Assembly: GCF_035046485.1 (NCBI RefSeq)
Contig: NC_085137.1
Coordinates: 477,177,396-477,241,395 of the forward strand
Reading direction: 5' to 3'
DNA: 64,000 nucleotides
Source: Aedes albopictus
Lineage: Eukaryota; Arthropoda; Insecta; Diptera; Culicidae
Positions 54,760-64,000 of the stretch are shown here, one piece after another. Each line of letters opens with the position of its first letter. Position 1 is the stretch's first letter. The notes beneath the pieces were generated by a model, which was not told where the DNA came from, made no database searches, and was given only the letters and a program-made list of their open reading frames with translations. A program made the translations under genes and the position numbers.

Positions 54760-54980
54760 CATATGATGCACATAATTGGAGCGTGGGATATCACAGAAGT
54801 TTACATGACATATCATGTAAAGTTCATGAAATATCATGTAAACTTCCATTATATGTCATGTAATTCAGCATGACTCTTAGAGTTTACATGACATATAACA
54901 CAAATTTACATGATATATCATGTAAACCATCATAACACTAAGTTTACATGACTAAAATGAAGTTTACATGACGTGTAAAT
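54760..54980. repeat. Cluster of TTTACATGA palindromes
   Basis: TTTACATGA or its complement TCATGTAAA recurs about nine times in 200 bp. It is often paired head to head, as in TTTACATGATATATCATGTAAA near 54,905-54,926. It resembles the terminus of a MITE family in tandem. No coding frame is present. Confidence 0.7.
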
Positions 54981-55000
54981 CTCATTATTTTTATCTGTGT

Positions 55001-56780
55001 GTCTGTTCTGTTTGTTCTGTCTGTTCTGTCAGTTCTGTCGGTTCTGTCGGTTCTGTCGGATCTGTCGGTTCTGTCGGTTCTGTTGGTTCTGTCGGTTCTG
55101 TCGGTTCTGTCGGTTCTGTCGGTTCTGTCGGTTCTGTCGGTTCTGTCGGTTCTGTCGGTTCTGTCGGTTCTGTCGGTTCTGTCGGTTCTGTCGGTTCTGT
55201 CGGTTCTGTCGGTTCTGTCGGTTCTGTCGGTTCTGTCGGTTCTGTCGGTTCTGTCGGTTCTGTCGGTTCTGTCGGTTCTGTCGGTTCTGTCGGTTCTGTC
55301 GGTTCTGTCGGTTCTGTCGGTTCTGTCGGTTCTGTCGGTTCTGTCGGTTCTGTCGGTTCTGTCGGTTCTGTCGGTTCTGTCGGTTCTGTCGGTTCTGTCG
55401 GTTCTGTCGGTTCTGTCGGTTCTGTCGGTTCTGTCGGTTCTGTCGGTTCTGTCGGTTCTGTCGGTTCTGTCGGTTCTGTCGGTTCTGTCGGTTCTGTCGG
55501 TTCTGTCGGTTCTGTCGGTTCTGTCGGTTCTGTCGGTTCTGTCGGTTCTGTCGGTTCTGTCGGTTCTGTCGGTTCTGTCGGTTCTGTCGGTTCTGTCGGT
55601 TCTGTCGGTTCTGTCGGTTCTGTCGGTTCTGTCGGTTCTGTCGGTTCTGTCGGTTCTGTCGGTTCTGTCGGTTCTGTCGGTTCTGTCGGTTCTGTCGGTT
55701 CTGTCGGTTCTGTCGGTTCTGTCGGTTCTGTCGGTTCTGTCGGTTCTGTCGGTTCTGTCGGTTCTGTCGGTTCTGTCGGTTCTGTCGGTTCTGTCGGTTC
55801 TGTCGGTTCTGTCGGTTCTGTCGGTTCTGTCGGTTCTGTCGGTTCTGTCGGTTCTGTCGGTTCTGTCGGTTCTGTCGGTTCTGTCGGTTCTGTCGGTTCT
55901 GTCGGTTCTGTCGGTTCTGTCGGTTCTGTCGGTTCTGTCGGTTCTGTCGGTTCTGTCGGTTCTGTCGGTTCTGTCGGTTCTGTCGGTTCTGTCGGTTCTG
56001 TCGGTTCTGTCGGTTCTGTCGGTTCTGTCGGTTCTGTCGGTTCTGTCGGTTCTGTCGGTTCTGTCGGTTCTGTCGGTTCTGTCGGTTCTGTCGGTTCTGT
56101 CGGTTCTGTCGGTTCTGTCGGTTCTGTCGGTTCTGTCGGTTCTGTCGGTTCTGTCGGTTCTGTCGGTTCTGTCGGTTCTGTCGGTTCTGTCGGTTCTGTC
56201 GGTTCTGTCGGTTCTGTCGGTTCTGTCGGTTCTGTCGGTTCTGTCGGTTCTGTCGGTTCTGTCGGTTCTGTCGGTTCTGTCGGTTCTGTCGGTTCTGTCG
56301 GTTCTGTCGGTTCTGTCGGTTCTGTCGGTTCTGTCGGTTCTGTCGGTTCTGTCGGTTCTGTCGGTTCTGTCGGTTCTGTCGGTTCTGTCGGTTCTGTCGG
56401 TTCTGTCGGTTCTGTCGGTTCTGTCGGTTCTGTCGGTTCTGTCGGTTCTGTCGGTTCTGTCGGTTCTGTCGGTTCTGTCGGTTCTGTCGGTTCTGTCGGT
56501 TCTGTCGGTTCTGTCGGTTCTGTCGGTTCTGTCGGTTCTGTCGGTTCTGTCGGTTCTGTCGGTTCTGTCGGTTCTGTCGGTTCTGTCGGTTCTGTCGGTT
56601 CTGTCGGTTCTGTCGGTTCTGTCGGTTCTGTCGGTTCTGTCGGTTCTGTCGGTTCTGTCGGTTCTGTCGGTTCTGTCGGTTCTGTCGGTTCTGTCGGTTC
56701 TGTCGGTTCTGTCGGTTCTGTCGGTTCTGTCGGTTCTGTCGGTTCTGTCTGTTCTGTCTGTTCTGTCTGTTCTGTCTGTA
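55001..56780. repeat. 9-bp minisatellite, ~190-197 copies
   Basis: The unit is GGTTCTGTC. From about 55,088 to 56,746 I see no variant; the text repeats exactly every 180 bases. Diverged units (CTGTTCTGT, AGTTCTGTC, GGATCTGTC, TTGGTTCTG) occur only at the edges. A 9-bp period without stop codons keeps all three forward frames open: Gly-Ser-Val, Arg-Phe-Cys and Val-Leu-Ser repeats of about 600 residues. The reverse unit (CCGACAGAA) is also stop-free. These frames should not be annotated as proteins. Each unit has one CpG. Confidence 0.95.
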
Positions 56781-58128
56781 CTTCTGTTAGGCTATTTGTT
56801 TTTTGATAGTCTACTCATTTGTTTCCTGCTCTTTTTCCCTTCTGAAGATAGCCATAATTGGTGAGTTTTTCGGGAGTTAATCTTCTTACCTTCTGCTCTC
56901 CTGGTTTTCTGGTTATCTGATATTCTATACTTCTGATCTTATAGTCATCTGTTTTTCTGGAAGATGAGATCCCATGAGAAAACTGAAAACTGGCAAATCA
57001 AATTAAGTTCACTGTAATTAAAATGAAACCACATTATCCAGCATCGTGCTCAGGTTTTATGTATTTTTTTTTTCTGCTTCTTATTCTACATCTGCCTCCA
57101 AATCCCTTCACCCGCTTATCTCAACGCATGTTTTCTAAATTTAGAAGTACTAGTCCCAGCAAAACTCCCCTAACAAGGTACTTACTGTTGCTGGCAGCCG
57201 GTAGCCAGCAGCCGACAAGTGGATGAGCAATAGTACCTAGTGGGTGCCTTTAGAAAATCTCGGCCTTGCATAAGCACAAGAATAACAAGCATCAAGTTAT
57301 GATACTTCAACGCGTGCCTTTCGGCGGCATCGTGGCATCTGATATGGATTGTATGCATTGCGGATCCACCTCCTGCCCTGACGTACAGCCGGTTGTCTCA
57401 AATTTTACTCCTAGGACTGGGCGCAGACCAGGGACGGTGGTACCGCAATTGGCGACGTAGGACGCTTTAGAAAATCAAGCAACAGTCTGGAGAATGCTTC
57501 CAGCGATTGTCTTGCTTGTTTGCCCGATGTTGTTGTTATTTTTTATCGGAACTTCGACGAGACGAGGTATCAGTATCGTATGCACTTGAGAAATTGAATC
57601 AAAACCCAGTAGGGAACACAATCGGGGGAATCAATGCGTGTCAGTCCGTATAAGTTCATCTGTCCGGTCCGTGCAGAGGTATGAGGTCGGAAAAAGATTA
57701 ATGAAAGTTTTTGCATAATCTGAAAGTGTGATCCGTAAATATTTGTCCACGACATAGTGAACATAACAGAACAGAAGACGGATCTTATCGAATGGATTAA
57801 TTTTTGGCCTGGAGGTTTTAGAAAAATGATCAAAATAACAACTTGTCTTGTTTGTAGTTAAATCCTGATTCTGTCCTTTATTTTACTTATTTTACTTCTA
57901 CTCTATCTGACAAAACTGCCTCAATGCAGATTGATGTGGGGAAAAGCTAATTCAAGTAGCCATCATGGTGCATTTCTCGAGTTGGCATAAGACCCTGCTA
58001 CATAGCTTGTAGTTTAAAGAATTTTCCATGAATCTCATTCTCCGATTCATGGAAATATCTTCGATTGTTGTATGGAGTATGTTACGTTTGTAATTATTTG
58101 GGAACATTTCGTTAATTTGTGTCATATG
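56781..58128. other. No gene recognised
   Basis: Residual TTCTG words fade by about 56,960. The rest (including the frame 57,266-57,460 with MDCMHCGSTSCPDVQPV) has no family match I can defend. Confidence 0.35.
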
Positions 58129-58130
58129 TA

Positions 58131-58709
58131 CAGTATCGGACAATAAAAGTGCACCAAAGCTGTTTTCCCATACAAACTCGTCATCTTTGGATTGCCATAT
58201 CTCAGTTATGTATCAACCGATTGTTTTCATTTTTCTGTGACGAACTACAAAACATTTCAAATTTCTAAAACTATTGAAAAAGTTCAGTGATAACTATTGA
58301 TACAAAAGTTACAGATATGCTGAATTTTGACAATAAAAATGCACCAAGACAAAAAATTATGTAGCCAAAAATGCTGTAGTCAAATCACTATGGTGTCTTC
58401 GGCAAATATGTTTCTTGTGTGATGACCAATAAATTTGCTGAAGACACTATAGCTATCTGACTTCAGCATTTTAGGCTACACAACTTTTTGTCTTGGTGCA
58501 TTTTAATTGTCAAAATTCAACCTATCTGTAAGTTTTGTATCAATAGTTATCACTGAACTTTTTCAATAGTTTTTGAAAATTGATATGTTTTGTAGTTCTT
58601 CACAGAATAATGAAAACAATCGGTTGAGACATAACTGAGATATGGCAATCCAAAGTTGACTAGTTTGTATGGGAAAACGGCTTTGGTGCATTTTTATTGT
58701 CCGATACTG
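58131..58709. mobile_element. 579-bp foldback TIR element, TA duplication
   Basis: The ends CAGTATCGGACAATAAAAGT and its near-complement finish GTCCGATACTG, with TA on both sides (58,129-58,130 and 58,710-58,711). The two halves are complementary nearly to the centre, with a second strong pair AATGCACCAAGACAAAAA and complement. No transposase is present. The termini look Tc1/mariner-like. Confidence 0.88.
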
Positions 58710-58711
58710 TA

Positions 58712-59207
58712 TATTATACTTTGATTTGTGAATATATCCCTGATCCAATCCCGTGCACAAGGGAGGGGCTTTGGGGGTAAACCCCTCCCAACTCCCATTA
58801 CTGATGTTACCGCGTCTTTTCTAAAAAAACCCGGACCCTAGTGGTGATAGTGCCTTTCTCTTCGAATATGTACTCATGATCTTTCCGTCGACGTAAGCAT
58901 CCTGAATCCTGTGAATAATTTATTTATAAAAGCAAGAATCCAAGCCATCATCGAGTTACTGATGGCACATATTTCCGGTGTTATGTTTAATGTATAGGCA
59001 GAGCTGAAAAATATCAGACCTCTTAGTTGACTGCATTACCACCTTTACTATTTCTGGAATACCATCAATACCACGACGATAATAGCAAGCTTAAATATAA
59101 TTTATTTCACAACCAAAAATCACTTTACAGTCTTCGATAAACATTTTCCTGCAGAGGAATTCCACGGAGTCATGTCAGTCGATCCTGAGCGACCATTTCA
59201 AAAATAT
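58712..59207. other. No gene recognised
   Basis: It contains an AGGGAGGGGCTTTGGGGGTA-type G-rich patch near 58,760-58,790. No coding or RNA feature is seen. Confidence 0.4.
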
Positions 59208-59984
59208 CTGAAACTTTGCACAGTTTTTCAATTTCATATAAATCGCCATTTTTTGATATTAAACCTTCATATTCACTCACGACTAACTTTTCAAAAGGGT
59301 GTATGCGAAAATAGTTCTAAAATATTCTAAAAGCTGTACAGCAAAAACGGATTGTTCGATTGTTATAAATTTTTCAGCAAAGTTAGATAACTAAATGATG
59401 ATTCCTTAGAAAATATACACTGTAAAAAATTTCTTTTTCTACTTTGAAAAAATATGATATTTGTCACAAAAACTCAAATATCTCAAAACCCTATCTTTTA
59501 ACCAACTTCAATTTTTTAGGGGAAATGGCCCATTATATCAGCTATCTACCATAAAATTTTGGTGATGGTAAACTGATAAACAAAAAAGTTATGACATTTC
59601 AAACATTTCACAATTTTTACATTTAGTAACAAAAAAAAAATTTTTCTGTGTAAATTATTTCGAGAATTATATTTTGATGCTGATTTTATTGTAAAGGCTA
59701 CCGCCTGAATTAAACAAGTTATTTTCATGATACTTTAGTTTGATTATTCGTAATTACTATAGTATCTATTTGAAACTTAGACGCGATCCAGTGTTGTGAT
59801 CAAAAATATTGAGATTGTCATACTTTTTATTGTACGTGACTGGTGAAAAAATCCCTTGATAGTGTTGAAAAGCTGTTGATTATAAGAAAAATGGAATTGA
59901 ATTTATTTTTAAGACAAAAGCTGTATAATAAAAGTTTTTTATACGCGTATACGTCTAGTTTATCCGCAAAAAAAATCCCTCTTA

Positions 59985-60205
59985 CACACTTATTTCTGAA
60001 TTGCCTGTTCGGTACTTTTTTGACGAGATTATAACAGCAGTACGATCTCGGTAGTTTTGGTAATCGATTTTACTGAGGCTCAGTAAAACAACTGTCAAAA
60101 TCGTATGGAAAAGGTAAACAATGCATTTTTGCTGAACGAGTTCGGTGCTCAGCAGTTTTAATCTCGTCAAAAAATTACCGAACTCGGTAATCAAAATTAA
60201 GTGTG
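59985..60205. mobile_element. 221-bp MITE, TA duplication
   Basis: The ends CACACTTA and TAAGTGTG extend into long imperfect inverted repeats with TTTTTTGACGAGATT and its complement. TA flanks both sides (59,983-59,984 and 60,206-60,207). The centre contains ACTGAGGCTCAGT, a perfect palindrome. Confidence 0.85.
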
Positions 60206-60276
60206 TAGAGAACAGACTTTATGATCGGAAGAATGCGAGTAACTTCAACAACAACAAATGCATAAGAGGTACATAC

Positions 60277-60536
60277 CACAGACAAACAGACGAAACGTCT
60301 ACAACAATTTTAGTGAAAATTCATCGCCCAGTTCACACTATCACCACCTGGTGGAAATGTTTCACGAAACACTGCGTTGTGCAATATCGTCATCAGAAGG
60401 CGCTAGTGTGAAACGTCAAACGCAAAGAAAAACGATGGGCGCTCTTCTTGTTATGAAAGCCACAACCAAGATTCAAAATGATCGTTGAAGGCGTGGTCAA
60501 TGAAAATTTCGCCAGTGTTACGTTTGTTTGTCTGTA
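60277..60536. mobile_element. 7-bp-TSD MITE family, copy C
   Basis: The 260-bp element starts CACAGACAAACAGACGAAAC and ends GTTACGTTTGTTTGTCTGTA. It has a perfect TACATAC duplication (60,270-60,276 and 60,537-60,543). It shares internal blocks with copy B but has about 60 extra bases near 60,340-60,405. Confidence 0.87.
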
Positions 60537-60673
60537 TACATACCTGACAATGCTCACGAAAAAAACAAAAAAAATACTACCGCTATGAATATTAAAAATT
60601 GTATAGTATTTTTTTTCTTCAGCCACCAACACCAAACAAGTAAGTTAAAATTAATAAGTGATTTTGTTTATTA

Positions 60674-61948
60674 AGGACTGTTCATTTTATAAAGAGGACA
60701 CCTTATTTGTGTGATATCTTTTTTTATTTTTCAATAAAATCATTATCGGTTTTTTGCATAAATTTCCATAGCTATTCTACAGTGTAGGAAAAATATAACA
60801 TTATACAAATTGTCCTTAGTTATGGAACTGAAGCGGTTTTCGTTAAAACTCAATAAAACCCCATTTCTCAAAATTCTACACAACTTTCCACATACATAAC
60901 TTTAAAATATTCATGAACTTTTCAATGTGTTGGGATCTAATACTATTCTTCTAAAGGTAGAGTGTAAAAGTTGGTCAGTAATAATGCACCAAGCATTATA
61001 CAGCTTGATATAGTGAGTTGCCTTGTTATCAATGAAATTGATAAAAAATACTTATTGAAGTCCAGTGATGCAATAACACTACGGAATCAGTTCAAAATTT
61101 TTCCAGTATAGAAGAGAATCGCATTCTAAACGATACCGAAGAAAAATATGCTTTAAAGTACATTCTTCATCATAAATGTAATACTTAATGATGGCAATAA
61201 TGAAAAATTGCATACTTTTTGCTCCATAAATGCAAGTTTTTGATTCTAGAGAAGCTTATTATTATTTATTTTCAGCAAGGTCTGACCCTATGTGATTATA
61301 TACCTTATTTGAAAATAACTAAATGTTAATTTTTATTTTCGACATCATTGTTAAGTTGTATTTGCAATAGAGTACATCGTTATTTAGAAGAACCTTCAAA
61401 GAACGAAGCGGTTTTATCTCCGGTAACTGCCATGAAGCACAGTAACCAAGCCAACAACGCTATCAAGAAGCGGTTTTCTGCATTTGAAATTGCTTTATTA
61501 GTACTTTCGACTAGATCCATTGAAAACATTCAAAATTTAATATTTTTATACATTTTTGTTTAACAAATACATTTTATTCTGAAAATCGAGTCCAACTTGT
61601 AACTTTAATATCTCAACAATCATTATTCCGATTAGGTTTATATTTTGCCAGAATATGTATCACTCAAACTGCTGCAGCATGGCAAACACTTTTATACAAT
61701 TAAAAACGATACACCAATGTTTTACAGAAATTTTGTGTTTATCTTTAGTTTTTGGGAATTGAAAAATTGATCTCTCGAAACACTTTGCCACATTTCTATG
61801 AAGTTCAATAATTTTAACCCAATTTATTTATGGTTATTATCTGCTAATATAATGTACTGAACAACTAACCAAGGCTGCTCAAATTTGAACTACGCGTTTT
61901 CTTTTTATAGCCTTGCAAAGTTGTCCTCTTTATAAAATGAACAGTCCT
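60674..61948. mobile_element. 1.27-kb TIR element, TA duplication
   Basis: The ends AGGACTGTTCATTTTATAAA and TTTATAAAATGAACAGTCCT are perfect complements, with TA on both sides (60,672-60,673 and 61,949-61,950). The pairing extends further inward (GAGGACA and TGTCCTC). The frame 61,348-61,563 (71 aa) lacks transposase motifs, so it is non-autonomous. Confidence 0.87.
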
Positions 61949-61950
61949 TA

Positions 61951-62528
61951 TAATCTAACGAACAAGATGAACAGTCGCTTTCTCAAAGGTCTTCAACTCA
62001 ACGCTCTCTTGTAGACCGTTTGATGAAAAAAAATGTTCAAAAGAGTTACGAAATCTCACCGAAAGCACCATAGATAAACTGAAAGAGACTGGTTATGCCC
62101 AAATGTCCACATTGTGTACAAAATTACGCATTTGCACGTCCTGCCGTCTAGAATTTGACAAACGAGCCATCTGTATATCATCGGTAAAGCAGGGCGCAGG
62201 AAGTTCGAAAACGACAACAACTGAGAAATTGCCATCAGCGACATCTGTTTAAACAATTTAATTACGCCCCTTTTCAAAAATGCCCTGTAATATTCTTCAA
62301 CATCTATACCCATTTCAATATTTTTAACGTTGCAAAACACGCTTTCAACATTCATCTTGAAGAAGAGGGAAAACACTTGTCCTCAAATGTAACAGCAAAT
62401 TAATGAATAAACGACTAATGCGCGGAGGGCGTGATAAAATCGGAACATTACGGTACATAGTATATTGTATTATATGTATATATAATATATAATAAAAACA
62501 ACTTGTTTTACTCACGCAAGGCCATTAA
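61951..62528. other. No confident gene
   Basis: The minus frame 62,056-62,376 (106 aa) has no family resemblance I can defend. GCGTGATAAAATCGGAACATT at about 62,428 resembles the subterminal motif of the Tigger element but lacks a terminus. Confidence 0.35.
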
Positions 62529-63307
62529 CAATAAAATCAGCATCAAACTTCAATTTCCGGCCGAAATAATTTACACTAAAAAAAATTATTACTAAATGTG
62601 AAAATTGTGAAATGTTTGAATTGTCATAACTTTTTTGTTTATTTTCATGGTAGATTGCTAATACAATGGACCGTTTTCTCTAAAAAATTACGTTGGTAAA
62701 AAGATAGGGTTTTGAGATATTTGAGTTTTTGTGACAAAAATGATATTTTTTAATGTTAAAAAAGATTTTTTTCACAGTGTATATTTTCTTAGGAATCGCC
62801 ATTTAGTTATCTAACTTTGCTGAACAATAAAATCAGCATCAAATCGCGATTCCCGGCCGAAATAATTTACACAGAAAAATTTTTTTTACTAAATGTAAAA
62901 ATTGTGAAATTTTTGAAATGTTATAACTTTTTTGTTTATTAGTTTACCATCACCAAATTTTTATGGTAGATTGCTAATACAATGGACCGTTTTCCCTAAA
63001 AAATTCAAGTTGGTAAAAAGATAGGGTTTTGAGATATTTGAGTTTTTGTGACAAAAACGATGTTTTTCAATGATAAAATAGATTTTTTTTCACAGTGTAT
63101 ATTTTCTTAGAAATCACCATTTAGCTATCTAACTTTGCTGAAAAATTCATAACAATCGAACAATCCGTTTTTGCTGTGCATATTTTTGAATATTTTTGAA
63201 CCATTTTCACATACACCCTTTTGAAAAGTTAGTCGTGGCTCTAAATAAAAATTTGATATCGAAAAATGGCGATTTAGATGGAACTGAAAAACTGTGCAAA
63301 GTTTCAG

Positions 63308-63690
63308 TTCAATAGAAAATCATGAATTAAAAATTTTCCTTAATTTTGATGCTGTTGCTTGGAATCGCTCTGCACACTTCAGGCTATATTTTATTATCAT
63401 TGGTTACTAGATTCAAACAAATTGACCAAAAAGTGAAATTTTTCGTACTGAATCCAATTCAAATTAGAACCATATCACAAAGCGCGAGGAGCAATCAGTC
63501 GGATCAAAATTTTGCACAGCAATTTTAGACGCAAAAGGGGATTGAAAAACTTTGCTCGAGGTTGATGCGATTAAATTTCAATTTTCTCATGGAACCCCCA
63601 TTCTACTGTATATTTACACCTCAGGAATATGAGAAGATGTAATTTGATGAGCCTGCATCAGTTTTGTCAAGATTTTGTTCTCTTACACAT
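63308..63690. other. AT-rich DNA, no gene
   Basis: The frame 63,346-63,528 is short and unrecognised. Confidence 0.4.
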
Positions 63691-64000
63691 ATTTATAGCT
63701 TGCATTGATTATTTTCACTGTTTTTACCACTTCCTGTGAGATACCAGGAACCGGTTTCAAGACTGTACCTATTGTCTCAAATATGGTCTGTGACTAGTCT
63801 CTTGCTAACTGTTCAACAGGTTTTCTGAAAAGCCGAAAATTGATGTGCATGCATGGATTTGATTCATTTTACATTTTGGTCATTCTGGCGGGACATACAA
63901 AACGGGTTTTACCAGTAGTCTCTAATGTGATCTGAGACTATTTTTTTGTAAACCGTTCATCAGGATATCGAAAAAGCCGTGTTTTGATATGTCGCAGGCA
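63691..64000. repeat. Start of a ~150-bp tandem repeat, cut by the window end
   Basis: AACCGGTTTCAAGACTGTACC near 63,750 aligns with AACGGGTTTTACCAGTAGTC near 63,901. Likewise TGTCTCAAATATGGTCTGTGACTAG aligns with AGTCTCTAATGTGATCTGAGACTAT and GCTAACTGTTCAACAGG with GTAAACCGTTCATCAGG. The offset is about 150 bp. The second unit continues beyond the window. Confidence 0.68.

Larger units (their letters stand above)
59208..63307. mobile_element. 4.1-kb foldback structure with nested elements
   Basis: The left arm 59,208-59,691 and right arm 62,825-63,307 are complementary with scattered differences (CTGAAACTTTGCACAGTTTT outermost, ATGCTGATTTTATTG innermost). The inner ~296 bp of the right arm is duplicated in tandem at 62,529-62,824. 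The loop holds three independent insertions (59,985, 60,277 and 60,674). No transposase frame is evident. It could be a foldback transposon or an inverted duplication of a repeat. Confidence 0.75.

Noticed and set aside
54968..56864. Three overlapping ~600-aa frames of Gly-Ser-Val, Arg-Phe-Cys and Val-Leu-Ser repeats
   Set aside because: They are the three translations of one 9-bp repeat without stops, and the reverse strand is also open. There is no independent sign of a gene.
57266..57460. Possible small Cys/His protein
   Set aside because: The 64-aa frame has no recognisable domain and lies in unannotated flanking DNA.
62428..62455. Second Tigger terminus (GTGATAAAATCGGAAC)
   Set aside because: It resembles the subterminal motif but has no CAGTGG end, no TA duplication and no partner.
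37..64000. CRISPR array, operon or prokaryotic defence system
   Set aside because: The window is plainly insect nuclear DNA; the regular repeats are satellites without spacer-repeat structure.
1..64000. Endogenous non-retroviral virus insertions, which are common in Aedes
   Set aside because: None of the frames showed flavivirus, rhabdovirus or other viral protein patterns that I could recognise; all coding remnants fit transposable elements.

Overview
The window looks like repeat-saturated nuclear DNA from a mosquito, most likely the genus Aedes. The best evidence is two full-length tRNA-derived SINEs that I recognise as Feilai-type, plus a fragment of a third. They are accompanied by RTE (JAM1-like), R1/Loa, RNase-H-bearing I-type and Jockey/CR1 non-LTR remnants, BEL/Pao and Ty1/copia remnants, a small Helitron and many TA-flanked inverted-repeat elements. 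I see no convincing single-copy host gene and no cellular rRNA or tRNA gene. Most open frames are low-complexity, repeat-derived or chance frames.

Layout. 0-9.5 kb: a 661-bp inverted-repeat element with a second copy at 18.98 kb, degenerate arrays (one ~148-bp tandem array carrying a 152-bp MITE), a minus-strand tRNA-like SINE between 24-bp near-identical flanks, a LINE 3' end, and a MITE interrupted by a poly-A retroelement. 9.5-11.4 kb: RTE and R1/Loa debris. 12-18.2 kb: the most structured block, with two 711-bp inverted arms that I read as identical around a 1,248-bp spacer, next to a nearly intact Tigger/pogo transposon (14,537-17,703) with a four-exon transposase; a 390-bp hAT-type MITE sits in its leader and a 202-bp solo LTR lies just downstream. 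21-25 kb: an RTE element on the minus strand, split by a 2.19-kb terminal-inverted-repeat element and lacking its reverse-transcriptase core. 28.9-33.4 kb: three TIR elements, a SINE nested in one, and a 254-bp mini-Helitron split by a 959-bp element. 34.7-37.9 kb: copia gag-protease and BEL gag-protease remnants. 39-41.9 kb: a decayed RNase-H LINE with a nested MITE. 42.6-46.8 kb: a degenerate 12-bp satellite. 47-51 kb: a ~3.2-kb foldback element inside a ~150-bp tandem repeat. 53-57 kb: pyrimidine-rich 8-bp repeats, then ~190 copies of a 9-bp unit that looks invariant through its interior. 58-64 kb: foldbacks and nested MITEs, ending in another ~150-bp tandem repeat.

No operon-like or pathway organisation is visible. 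The relations between features are insertion relations: empty sites and target duplications allow an order of events to be read (for example repeat unit, then Tigger, then inverted duplication). A small MITE family appears three times (47,066, 48,246 and 60,277), each time flanked by a perfect 7-bp duplication. All calls come from reading the sequence by eye; family names are recollection, not search results.
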